A stretch of DNA of 64,000 nucleotides, from positions 1-64,000 of the forward strand of contig JBOHDX010000048.1 in assembly GCA_050700835.1 (NCBI GenBank), written 5' to 3'. Of the stretch, positions 1 through 7,806 are shown piece by piece. Origin of the DNA: JBOHDX01 sp050700835. Its GTDB lineage: Bacteria; Actinomycetota; Actinomycetes; Propionibacteriales; Nocardioidaceae. Position numbers and translations under genes: made by a program. The first letter of the stretch is position 1, and every line of letters begins with the position of its first letter. The notes beneath the pieces were generated by a model, which ran no database searches, had not been told where the DNA came from, and was given only the letters and a program-made list of their open reading frames with translations.

Positions 1-173
1 GTCCGGGGCAGGACTGGGACCCGGTAGACGCCTCGTGCCACCCGCTCCAGGCGCCCCCGGGCAGCCATGAGCCGCAACTGCGTAGGGTCGATCCCGAGCT
101 CGCGCGCATCGCGCGTCGTCACGTAGCCGTGCTGCTCTACGGCTCGTTCGAGGACCTGGTCCCGGATGGTCAT
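1..173 (-). CDS. AbiEi-type antitoxin, N-terminal part (runs off the left edge)
   Basis: The minus strand reads from an ATG at 173 into the window edge, giving 57 residues that begin MTIRDQVLERAVEQHGYVTT. This part has the winged-helix pattern of the AbiEi_4 family: a helix, then 'GYVTTRDARELGI', 'LRLMAARGRLERVARGVYRV'. In this family the segment binds the promoter, and the full protein (about 200 to 300 residues) represses the operon and antagonises the AbiEii nucleotidyltransferase toxin of type IV toxin-antitoxin systems. The toxin partner would lie beyond position 1 and is not visible. The GATACG repeats just upstream would suit autoregulation. Family assignment is good; whether it is a complete system cannot be judged. 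Confidence 0.75.
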   Translation of the reverse strand, partial: MTIRDQVLERAVEQHGYVTTRDARELGIDPTQLRLMAARGRLERVARGVYRVPVLPR

Positions 174-182
174 GTGCTAGAG

Positions 183-270
183 CGTATCAAAACGATACGG
201 AATAGCCCACAGCCCAGGGTCTCGATCTCGGGTTTTGGCCTCCACCACTGATACGAACTCTTGATACGAA
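183..270. promoter_or_regulatory. GATACG inverted and direct repeats upstream of abiEi
   Basis: CGTATC at 183-188 and GATACG at 194-199 form a perfect 6-bp inverted repeat with a 5-nt spacer, ending about 10 bases before the abiEi start. TGATACGAA then occurs twice as a direct repeat at 249-257 and 262-270. AbiEi antitoxins are known to repress their own operons by binding inverted repeats, so this is a plausible operator. The surrounding 200 bases hold no gene. Confidence 0.5.
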
Positions 271-383
271 TTCGCCCGGAAGGCGCGTCCAACGACGTCC
301 TCGTCTGGACTCGAGCGGCCTGAATCACGCTCGAATCAAGCGGGAACCGACCTCGACAGTCGGAATCTGAGTGTAACCCCGAC

Positions 384-548
384 CACGTGGCACCAGTGGC
401 ACGCGGCGTACCCGATCGACAGCAGCACGGGCACGTCACGCCGTCTCGCCTCGTCGAACGCCTCGTCGGACCAGGGCCACCAGTCGACCGGGTTGCCCGC
501 GTGCTGCAGTAGGTACGGACTGGTCGCCTGCGCGAGGCGGTTCGCCAT
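384..548 (-). pseudogene. 5' fragment of a DUF255 (thioredoxin-domain, YyaL-like) gene
   Basis: From an ATG at 548 the minus strand encodes MANRLAQATSPYLLQHAGN and continues through 'PVDWWPWSDEAF' to 'YAACHWCHV', the highly conserved start of DUF255/thioredoxin-domain proteins (family usually 600 to 700 residues). Homology stops abruptly after CHWCHV, where the family continues with a M-A-H-E-S-F-type sequence. The frame then reads unrelated residues and stops at 336. Only about 55 residues remain, so this is a remnant. It diverges from the ATP-grasp gene at 595. The break at about 383 probably marks a deletion or insertion boundary. Confidence 0.8.
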
Positions 549-594
549 CGGCGCCTCCGGGGATGCTGGCGGGACCACTGCGATACTGCGCCCC

Positions 595-1656
595 GTGCTG
601 CGGATCTGGTTCAACCGAACGTACGCCACGCACTTCCACACCCTCGACCTGATCCGCGCCAACCCGGATCGCCGACCGGTTCACCTGATAGGTACGCACG
701 CCGACCCAGACTCACCGGTGCTCAGCACATGCGACGAGTCAGCGCCCGAGCCGGACCATTCGCTGACCGGAGCCGACTACGTCGGATGGGCCTTGACGTT
801 CTGCGAGGAGCACCGGGTCGACGTGTTCGTGCCGCGGTGGCAGCAGGGTCCGATCGCCGCCGCCCGCGACTCGTTCTCCGCCGCCGGAGTCGCGCTGGTG
901 TCTGCGAGCGCCGAGGCGATCGCGGCGGTCGGGGACAAGGCGAACGCCTACGCCCACGCGGCGGCTGCCGGACTCCCCGTGCCGCCGTGGCGGGTGGCCA
1001 CCGACGCGCAGTCGTTCGTCAAGGCTCACGCCGAGCTGGCGGCCGAGGTCGGCGACGTCTGCGTCAAGCCGGTCAACGGCGTCGGCGGCGACGGGTTCCG
1101 CGTGTTGCGGCAACAACCCTTGAAGCTGGCCGACTTCCTGACCGGCCCGACCTCGCTCCAGCGCGCCGATGCGTTGGCCGCCGCACTGCGGGAGGCCGAG
1201 AGCGAGGGCAGGCCGATCCCGCCCCTGTTGCTTATGCCCTACCTCCCCGGGCCGGAGGTGTCGGTCGACTGCCTGGCCACTTCAGATGGAGAGCTGCTGG
1301 TCGCGGTGCCCCGCACCAAGATCGGCCGGCGAAGAGAGCTGCGCGACGACCCTGATGCGGTGGCCGTCGCGCGGGCCTTGGTCGTCCGTCACCGGCTCGG
1401 CTACCTCAGCAATACGCAGGTACGTGGATGGGCTCACCCCGGGCGGGACGAGTCGCCCCGCGCGTACCTGCTGGAGACGAATCCTCGGATGTCCGCCGGC
1501 CTCGCGCAGACCTCACTGGCGGGGGTAAACCTCCCCTGGTCCGCGGTCAAGCTGGCGCTCGGTGAGCGCGTGGACGTGCCGGAGCCTCGGCTGGGCAAGG
1601 CGTTCACGACCGTACCCGCCATCGTCGTGCTTCCCGATCTGAACGAAGGGCACTAG
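595..1656 (+). CDS. ATP-grasp domain protein of the Ter-associated metabolite cluster
   Basis: A 353-residue ATP-grasp ligase. From the GTG at 595 the protein begins LRIWFNRTYATHFHTLDLI, as relatives do; a longer reading would overlap the DUF255 fragment. Visible motifs are the ATP-binding lysine region 'VCVKPVNGVGGDGF' (about residue 155) and the metal-binding segment 'LLETNPRMSAG' (about residue 290). ATP-grasp enzymes join a carboxylate to an amine or thiol through an acyl-phosphate. Genes of this type accompany HpcH, PRTase and HAD genes in Ter stress-response loci, where they are proposed to help build a nucleoside-like product; all these genes follow here. Substrate unknown. It runs convergently with the operon ending at 1713. 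Confidence 0.8.
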   Translation: MLRIWFNRTYATHFHTLDLIRANPDRRPVHLIGTHADPDSPVLSTCDESAPEPDHSLTGADYVGWALTFCEEHRVDVFVPRWQQGPIAAARDSFSAAGVALVSASAEAIAAVGDKANAYAHAAAAGLPVPPWRVATDAQSFVKAHAELAAEVGDVCVKPVNGVGGDGFRVLRQQPLKLADFLTGPTSLQRADALAAALREAESEGRPIPPLLLMPYLPGPEVSVDCLATSDGELLVAVPRTKIGRRRELRDDPDAVAVARALVVRHRLGYLSNTQVRGWAHPGRDESPRAYLLETNPRMSAGLAQTSLAGVNLPWSAVKLALGERVDVPEPRLGKAFTTVPAIVVLPDLNEGH

Positions 1657-1662
1657 ATCGCC

Positions 1663-1702
1663 GGGCCAGAACCCGCGGACCGCCGGGGCCAGAACCCGCG
1701 GA
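1663..1702. repeat. 17-bp direct repeat in a convergent intergenic gap
   Basis: GGGCCAGAACCCGCGGA occurs at 1663-1679 and again at 1686-1702, between the stop codons of the ATP-grasp gene and the convergent coiled-coil gene. No hairpin with a U-tract is seen. Confidence 0.7.
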
Positions 1703-1712
1703 TCGGCGGGGG

Positions 1713-2975
1713 TCAGGGTTTGGCCGCGCGGAAGCGTCGGACCAGGTCGGCAGTCTCGTCCTGGATCCGGTGCAGCACCGAGAGGTACGCCCAGTAGTCG
1801 GGGTGCGGTCGCTCCAGGCCGGCGGGCGCCTGGTCCAGCCGTGCGGCGAGGCCGTCCAGCGCGGCGCCCCACGGAGCCGGGGCCACGGTGCGCCCGGCCA
1901 TCACCAACCGCTGCGCGTCCCGGATCGCGAACCGCGCCTGCGCCACCGGCGCCCGCGGGTCGGCCCGCACCTCATCGAGGGTCTCGATCCGCCCCTCGAC
2001 GGCGCTGATCCGGGTGTGGGCGGCCTCCATCAGCGCCCCGGCCCGGGTCACCGACTCGGCGGCCGCGTCCCAGTCGCCGTGGCGGGCATCGGTCGACGCC
2101 GCGTCGAAGGCGCGGTCGGCCGCCTGCAACGACGTCTCGATGTCCTTCTCGTTGTCCTCCAGGTCGACCCAGCACCCCTCGACGTACTCGCGGCGGAGCC
2201 GGCGGAACTGGTCTGGCACCCGGGTGGCCTGGGTGTCCAACGCATCTCGACGAGTACGCAACGAGGTGAGCCGGTGGGTCACCTCGGTGCGCTTGCGCGG
2301 CAGCGCCTCGGCGACCGCCTTGGCACGCTCGGCCAGGACCCGCACCTCGTCGGCCTTGCGGAGCGCGTTGCCGATGCCGAGCTTGGCGGCGCCTTGGTCC
2401 AGCTCGGCCTCGGCTGCCTGGGCGGCGGCGAACGACTCGTCCGCGCGAGCCGTGCTCATCCCTTGGGCGCGGACTGCGCCGATCGCCGCCCTGGCATCCG
2501 ACACGGCCTGATGGGCGGCAGCGGCCTTCGGGCCGACCTGGCTCAACGCCTGCTCGACCCGGTCGAGCTGTCCGGCGAACCGGTCCGCGAACGCGGTGAG
2601 CTCCGCGGACGAGGCGTCGAGCTCACGGGCGATCGCGGTCAGCGCATTGCCCGCGTCGGAGTACTGCTGCGGAGTCAGCCCGTCGTCGACCGGGTTGGCG
2701 TCGAGGACGTCGATGTAACGCATCGACAGCGCGTCGGCGCGGGCGTTGACGACATCGAACTGCTGCTTGGTGCTGGTGGCCGCCGGCGAGCCGGCCTCGA
2801 GGTTCACGAACGCGTCCACCTTGAGCCGGGTGTCGCGCTGGGCCATGTCCATCCGGTAGAACGCGTCGGCCACGCTGTCGCGGGCCTGCCGTGCCTGCCC
2901 GGCGTACCACGCCACGAGCTCGCGGCCCTTCAGCCGTCGCGGCGGCGGGCCGCTGAACGCGTTCACGACAGGCAC
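1713..2975 (-). CDS. coiled-coil protein, last gene of the Ter metabolite operon
   Basis: About 420 residues, rich in Ala, Glu and Arg and almost wholly helical. Long heptad-like stretches cover the centre ('ELTAFADRFAGQLDRVEQAL', 'AAQAAEAELDQGAAKL', 'RVLAERAKAVAEALPRKRTEV'). No signal peptide or membrane segment is seen. GTG at 2975 is preferred because a longer frame would run into the upstream HAD gene; GTG 2966 is an alternative. It follows the HAD gene by 43 bases in the same direction, so it is probably the last cistron of the HpcH-PRTase-HAD operon. Similar coiled-coil genes accompany Ter loci in actinomycetes and may be scaffold or membrane-stress components. Function unknown. Confidence 0.75.
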   Translation of the reverse strand: MPVVNAFSGPPPRRLKGRELVAWYAGQARQARDSVADAFYRMDMAQRDTRLKVDAFVNLEAGSPAATSTKQQFDVVNARADALSMRYIDVLDANPVDDGLTPQQYSDAGNALTAIARELDASSAELTAFADRFAGQLDRVEQALSQVGPKAAAAHQAVSDARAAIGAVRAQGMSTARADESFAAAQAAEAELDQGAAKLGIGNALRKADEVRVLAERAKAVAEALPRKRTEVTHRLTSLRTRRDALDTQATRVPDQFRRLRREYVEGCWVDLEDNEKDIETSLQAADRAFDAASTDARHGDWDAAAESVTRAGALMEAAHTRISAVEGRIETLDEVRADPRAPVAQARFAIRDAQRLVMAGRTVAPAPWGAALDGLAARLDQAPAGLERPHPDYWAYLSVLHRIQDETADLVRRFRAAKP

Positions 2976-3018
2976 CGTACAAGCACCGGACACGCCGCGA
3001 GGCAGCGCCGCGTGACCG

Positions 3019-3942
3019 TCATGCCGTGAGCACGAGCGCGAGGATCCTGGCAATGATCTCCTCACCCGCAAGCACCCCGCGTGCCTGTGTCACGGTGAGC
3101 CCCGGGCACTGCCACCCGGTCTCGTTCAGCTCACCGTGGGCGGGGCGGAAGCTCACGTCCGCGGACTCGAGAAGCTCCGCGTCGAGACGTGAGTCGCCGG
3201 CCGCGACGAGCCGGTCGGCACCGACCCTGGACGCCACCTCTCGGACGGCGGCCGACTTCGTCAGCGCGGACGGCACGGCGTACACCTTGCGGCCCTGCAC
3301 CGACACCGCCCAGCCGCGCCGCCCGCACCACTCCTCGAGCTCGGCGACGAACCCGGCGGGCATCTCGTCCCGCTCGACGTCGAGATAGGCGAACAGGTCG
3401 TCTGCGACCCGCCGATGTCGTACCCACGTCTCACGCGCCACCTCCTTCAGGTGCGTCCGCACCTCCGCCAGGGGTACGGATAGGTCCGCCAGCTGCTTTG
3501 CCACCTGGCCCGACCAGTCCAGGTCGAGCCTGCCTTCGACGAGCAGGCGACCCCCGTTGCTGGTGACCGCGAACGCCGGCGGGGTGGCACCGAGACGGAC
3601 GCGCTCGTACTGCTCCTGGGTTCGGGTGGTCACCGGCACCAGCGATGCCTTGGTCGCCAGCACGGCAAGCAGCTGCCGGGCGTCGGCGGTCAGGTAGGCG
3701 CGGGGCAGGCCGCGGCGCACCTCCGCCACCACCAGCTCGGGCGCGTCCTCGTCGGGACCCGCGAGCATCAGGGCAGCTGCCGAGTAGACGAGGGTCCGAT
3801 CCACGTCACACGCGATCAGGGTGGCACTGCCACCGAGCGCGCCGGAGGGCGCGTACGCGGCCACCCGTTCGACCAGTGCAGCGGACAGCCGTGCCTCGAC
3901 CGCCGCGGCGCGGGTCGGGTCGGCCGTAGACGATGCACTCAT
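3019..3942 (-). CDS. HAD-superfamily hydrolase of the Ter metabolite operon
   Basis: A 307-residue HAD phosphatase. Motif I is 'ACDVDRTL' with the nucleophile D46 and acid/base D48; a motif IV-like 'VAAGDSRLDAELLE' lies near residue 250. The insert between the motifs is large, consistent with a C2-type cap of sucrose-phosphatase-like HADs. The start ATG overlaps the stop of the PRTase-StiP gene (ATGA at 3939-3942), so the two are translationally coupled. In Ter-associated biosynthetic modules a HAD enzyme is proposed to dephosphorylate a sugar or nucleotide-like intermediate. The natural substrate is not known. Confidence 0.85.
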   Translation of the reverse strand: MSASSTADPTRAAAVEARLSAALVERVAAYAPSGALGGSATLIACDVDRTLVYSAAALMLAGPDEDAPELVVAEVRRGLPRAYLTADARQLLAVLATKASLVPVTTRTQEQYERVRLGATPPAFAVTSNGGRLLVEGRLDLDWSGQVAKQLADLSVPLAEVRTHLKEVARETWVRHRRVADDLFAYLDVERDEMPAGFVAELEEWCGRRGWAVSVQGRKVYAVPSALTKSAAVREVASRVGADRLVAAGDSRLDAELLESADVSFRPAHGELNETGWQCPGLTVTQARGVLAGEEIIARILALVLTA

Positions 3943-6524
3943 CGGGTGACTCCGCGACCGTCGGGTCCGGTCACCCCGCGGGTGAACCGAGGATGGATCA
4001 GGCCCACACAGCGGTACGCCAGGTCTGTGACGTCCTCGACGGGGACGCCCCGCTCGTCGGCCAGCGCACGCACGTGAGCAAGCTCGTTCCCGGTGTCGGC
4101 CCTTGCCAGGATCCGCCAGGGCACGCGGCGCAGCAACACCCGAGTGGTCTCGCCGATGCCAGGCTTGACGAGATTGACGTCGTGGATCCCGTAGTCCTCA
4201 CTGATCCGCCGCACCGCGGCGAGACCCGCCTCGGTCGGTGCGCGGTCCGAGTACCGCACCGCCGGCAGGTCCGCGTCCACCTGGTCCGCGACCTCAGCGA
4301 ACCGGCTGCTCACGGTGTCCACGAACAACGCCGACAGGTCGGCGGGCGCGAGGTCGGCGTAGAACTTCGCGCCGTGGAAGTCGCCCGGGAGGAGCAGGTC
4401 ACGATTCAGCACGGTGCGGGAGACCAGTCCGCTCACTGTGGAGTTGAGGCATGCCGACGGGATCAGGTAGTCGTCGCGGCTGGCGAACACGGTGGCGGAC
4501 CCGGCTGGGTCGGCGACGACGGCGACGGTCGGGTCGAACCGGTCACCGCTGCGCTCCGCGTGCCGGTTCAGCGCGGCCCGCAGCTCGGCGACGATCGCGC
4601 CCTTGCCGGTCCAGCCGTCCACGAACATCACGGCCGCCGGGTTGTGATGCGCGGCCAGCCAGCGCAGGGCGACCGTGTCGATCCCTCGACCTCGCACGAT
4701 GCTGATCGCGTAGTGCGGGAGGTCGATCCCGCGGCGTTGCGCGGCCCACCGCCGCATCAGCACACCGATCGGAGTACCAGCCCGGGCGAGTGAGACGAGC
4801 ACGGTGCCCGGGCCGCGCTCGGCGATGACCAGCTCCGTGACCAGGCCGACCTCGTGCGCGAGCCGCTTCGCCGAGGCGTCGAGGGCGGACCGGAACAATC
4901 GGTGGTACTCAGGGCCGGGGACGTACTCGATGGGAAGGGACTCGGCGTAGTGCGCACCGCCCGACTGGATCGCCTCCTCACGCTCCTCGGTCGGAGCCTC
5001 GAGCGACGCGCCGGACAGGTCGGTGAGCAACCACCCGACCTCATCCGCGGCGTAGCTGCCGAACCGTGGCCCGCGCAACGGCTCGGGCACCGGCCTGCTG
5101 TCGGAAGCGCCGCCGCCACGGCCGTCGGGGAGGTCGTCGGAAAGGTCGTCGGGAACGCCGTCGGGAACGCCGTCGGGAAGCACCATGACGAGTACGTCCG
5201 CCAGGTCGCCGAGCTGGTCGAGCAACCCGTCGGGGGCGCGCAGCGCGGCGGTGTCGCCCGCGTCGTCGACGACGAGCACGACGACGTCCGGGGGCACCCC
5301 GTCGAACGCGGTCGCCACGTTGTAGGCGAAGCGCTCACCCGGCCCGTCGACGGGTTGGTCATGGGCGGTGAAAACGATCCTGTCCCGGAGGGGATAGCCC
5401 GGATCATCGAAGGCCACCGCCGGTGACCGGGTCGTCGACGAGACCCGGACGTCCACGGCGCCGACCGCATGGTCGGCCAGCGCCGCCGCGAGCCGGATCG
5501 GTACGTACATCAGCTCCTCGGTGCCGAGCACCAACACCCGCGTCGGCCGGCTGGCACCGTCGTCGAGTGGTTCCAGGGCGGACACGAGGTTCGCCGCCAG
5601 CCGCGGCAGGGCGGCGTCGAGGCGGCGACGATCGCCTGGCGTCCAGCCGTGCCGAGCCGTCACCGGAAGCCCCCGCGGCCACCCCACCCCCACCTCTCGG
5701 GACGACGCAACCGCGTCGGCCTGACGTTTGCGTGGCGACCCGCCCGCGTGTCGCCCGGAAGCGTCAGGCTCAGCGGCTGCGGTCGCGTCAGCGGCGAAGG
5801 TGGGGAGGCCGGTGGGCAGGTGCAGCTCGCCGCGAGCCAGAGCGACCACGTCGATGCGGACGCCCATCGCAGCCGCCTCGGCGTCCAGCCGCGCCCGGTC
5901 GCCGGCGCTGCGCACGTCGACCAGAGTGGCCGCGACGTAGAGCGTCCGGGCCGACAGCCGGCGCAGCGCACGCACTGTGTTGAGCACGGTCGTCCCGGTC
6001 GACAGCTCGTCGTCGACCAGCACGAGCGGTCCCGGCCGGGTCAGCCACGCGGGGTCGCGGGGCAGCAGAAGGTGCGCAGTGGCGTGCGAGTGCTCCTCTT
6101 CGAAACCGCCGACGGGTACGACGGCCTCGGCCCTGCGCCGAGTCGAGTGCAGGTAGTCGGCGTCGCCGAGCGCATCCGCGACACAGTGCCCCAACCCGGT
6201 CGCAGTCTCCGCGTAGCCGAGGACCACCGGGGCTTGGCTCGTCTCGCCTAGGAGCGCACGGACCTGGTCACCGAGCAGCAGACCCACGGAGCGGACGAGT
6301 CGCGGGTCGGCCGGGACGTGCTTGCCCAGCACCCCGGAGACCAGCAGGTGAGCACGCCGCGGGTTGCGGCGAAGGGCGAGCCCGACCAGATCCTCCACGG
6401 CGTAGCCGTACGAAGCCTCCGTCGTGCGCAGGTGTACGCCGATTCGCTCGGTGACCCAGGAGCCAGTCCACGGGCGGCGGCCCACGGACTGCGGCATGGG
6501 TGACCCGGTGGCGTGCGTCGTCAC
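3939..6524 (-). CDS. fused phosphoribosyltransferase, TRSP domain and StiP-type cysteine protease homologue
   Basis: 861 residues with three parts. Residues about 40 to 235 are a type I phosphoribosyltransferase with the PRPP loop 'LVLVDDELSTGTT' near 168 to 180. Residues about 300 to 440 form the TRSP domain, named for the motif seen here as 'STTRSPA' near 360. After an acidic, Pro/Gly-rich linker built from a DNA microrepeat ('DGVPDGVPDDLSDDLPDG'), residues about 490 to 850 match the StiP family: 'FGSYAADEVGWLLTDL', 'AIQSGGAHYAESL', 'LVSLARAGTPIGVLMRR', 'FVDGWTGKGAI' and 'PSACLNSTVSGL' with a candidate catalytic Cys692. In many genomes PRTase-TRSP and StiP are adjacent separate genes; here they are one polypeptide. 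Its start and stop overlap both neighbours (ATGA), so the three are coupled. Confidence 0.88.
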   Translation of the reverse strand: MTTHATGSPMPQSVGRRPWTGSWVTERIGVHLRTTEASYGYAVEDLVGLALRRNPRRAHLLVSGVLGKHVPADPRLVRSVGLLLGDQVRALLGETSQAPVVLGYAETATGLGHCVADALGDADYLHSTRRRAEAVVPVGGFEEEHSHATAHLLLPRDPAWLTRPGPLVLVDDELSTGTTVLNTVRALRRLSARTLYVAATLVDVRSAGDRARLDAEAAAMGVRIDVVALARGELHLPTGLPTFAADATAAAEPDASGRHAGGSPRKRQADAVASSREVGVGWPRGLPVTARHGWTPGDRRRLDAALPRLAANLVSALEPLDDGASRPTRVLVLGTEELMYVPIRLAAALADHAVGAVDVRVSSTTRSPAVAFDDPGYPLRDRIVFTAHDQPVDGPGERFAYNVATAFDGVPPDVVVLVVDDAGDTAALRAPDGLLDQLGDLADVLVMVLPDGVPDGVPDDLSDDLPDGRGGGASDSRPVPEPLRGPRFGSYAADEVGWLLTDLSGASLEAPTEEREEAIQSGGAHYAESLPIEYVPGPEYHRLFRSALDASAKRLAHEVGLVTELVIAERGPGTVLVSLARAGTPIGVLMRRWAAQRRGIDLPHYAISIVRGRGIDTVALRWLAAHHNPAAVMFVDGWTGKGAIVAELRAALNRHAERSGDRFDPTVAVVADPAGSATVFASRDDYLIPSACLNSTVSGLVSRTVLNRDLLLPGDFHGAKFYADLAPADLSALFVDTVSSRFAEVADQVDADLPAVRYSDRAPTEAGLAAVRRISEDYGIHDVNLVKPGIGETTRVLLRRVPWRILARADTGNELAHVRALADERGVPVEDVTDLAYRCVGLIHPRFTRGVTGPDGRGVTR

Positions 6525-7696
6525 GCGTCTGCGCCCGCAGCGAGCAGGTCGACGAAGCTGACGTCGGCGGCGGCGACGCCGAACAGCCCGGCCCGCGCGA
6601 TCGTCCGCTCGGCCCAGGCGCGGTGCGGCCGCGACTCGTTCATCTTGTTGTGGTAGCTGGACGCCCGGGCTCCCCCCGCCACCGCGTCGGCACCGACGAT
6701 GTCGCAGGCGTCGTCGTACTCCTCACGCGTCACCACGGACAACGCGTGGACGGCGATGACGTGCGACGGGTGAATGACGGTCTTGCCGATGAGTCCGTTG
6801 GCCTTGTCGAGCACGACCTCGCGGATCAAGCCGTCGAGGTCCCTGGTGATCAGCTGGTGCCGCAGCGACCGCGCGTCCACCTCCTCGAACGGCGACTGGC
6901 GCAGCTGAGGCTTGAACAGCCGTTCGTGGCCTTGGAAGTACTCCCACACGGGTCCGGTGACGACAAAGCCGCCGTCACCGGCCCGGCCCAGGACGTTGAC
7001 CACGTCGGCGATCACGCCGGCGACGAGTCCCACCTCGTAGATCGTCAGGTCGCGGCTACGCCTGATGCCGTACGCCGCGCACAGGTCGGTCGCCCCGATG
7101 CGTACCGCCAGGACGCGGTCACGGTGCTTGGCCAGCAGCCGTTCGATCCCGATCAGCGTCTCGATCCGTGACTCGCAGTGGATCACCGCCGGCGACTCAA
7201 TCACCGGCATCGCGAACAACCTCTGGCCGCTGACGTGCTCGGCGTCCCCCAGCGCGGACAGGAAGATCTCGCCGTTGGCGTCGGTGAACTTGGGCAGGAC
7301 GAACCCTGACAGCGCCCGCGTCGCGTCACCGAGCGCGTCGACCAGGTCGGTGATCTGACCGGGCTCGCGGACCCGCACGAACACCAACGGGCCGTCCTCG
7401 TCCCTGCCACCCGTACGATCGGCGAACTCGCGCAGCTGCCCCAGCGCGTTGGAGAAGGCCGCGGGCACGTCTGCGTCGGCGATCGAGTCCTCGAGGCACA
7501 CGACGCAGCTGATCACGCCGCCGTCACCACGACGCACGAGGTCGTCGGCGAGACGTGCGCGCGTGGCCGGGAGATACAAGGTCGCACCAAGCGCGATCGA
7601 GAGGGTCTCGAGCTCGGCCGACCGACCGAACTCCCGCGGCTGGATCGAGAAGAGCCGCTCGCGAACGTCGGCGCCCAGGTGTGCGAAGTGGTGCAT
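6521..7696 (-). CDS. HpcH/HpaI-family aldolase/lyase of the Ter metabolite operon
   Basis: 391 residues, first gene of the coupled operon. ATG 7696 is chosen because GGAGGGG lies about 8 bases upstream; a GTG at 7735 has no such site. HpcH/HpaI (citrate-lyase beta-like) features are 'VVCLEDSI' near the start of the TIM barrel, 'PLVFVRVREPGQI', 'FVLPKF', 'AVRIGATDLCA' and 'GKTVIHPSHV'. The family cleaves or forms C-C bonds using a divalent metal and 2-oxo acids or acyl-CoA. In Ter loci this gene always travels with PRTase, TRSP and HAD genes and is thought to act on a nucleoside-like product. It diverges from the tandem TerD gene at 7807, sharing a 110-base promoter region. Confidence 0.87.
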   Translation of the reverse strand: MHHFAHLGADVRERLFSIQPREFGRSAELETLSIALGATLYLPATRARLADDLVRRGDGGVISCVVCLEDSIADADVPAAFSNALGQLREFADRTGGRDEDGPLVFVRVREPGQITDLVDALGDATRALSGFVLPKFTDANGEIFLSALGDAEHVSGQRLFAMPVIESPAVIHCESRIETLIGIERLLAKHRDRVLAVRIGATDLCAAYGIRRSRDLTIYEVGLVAGVIADVVNVLGRAGDGGFVVTGPVWEYFQGHERLFKPQLRQSPFEEVDARSLRHQLITRDLDGLIREVVLDKANGLIGKTVIHPSHVIAVHALSVVTREEYDDACDIVGADAVAGGARASSYHNKMNESRPHRAWAERTIARAGLFGVAAADVSFVDLLAAGADA

Positions 7697-7806
7697 CGGG
7701 CGGCCCCTCCGGTCCCACGGTCGCGGGGCGAGCACTCATGATAGGCAGCTCCGGCCACCGGACCACGTGCCGATCGGCTCCCCAGGCGACTGGCAGGATG
7801 AAAGGC

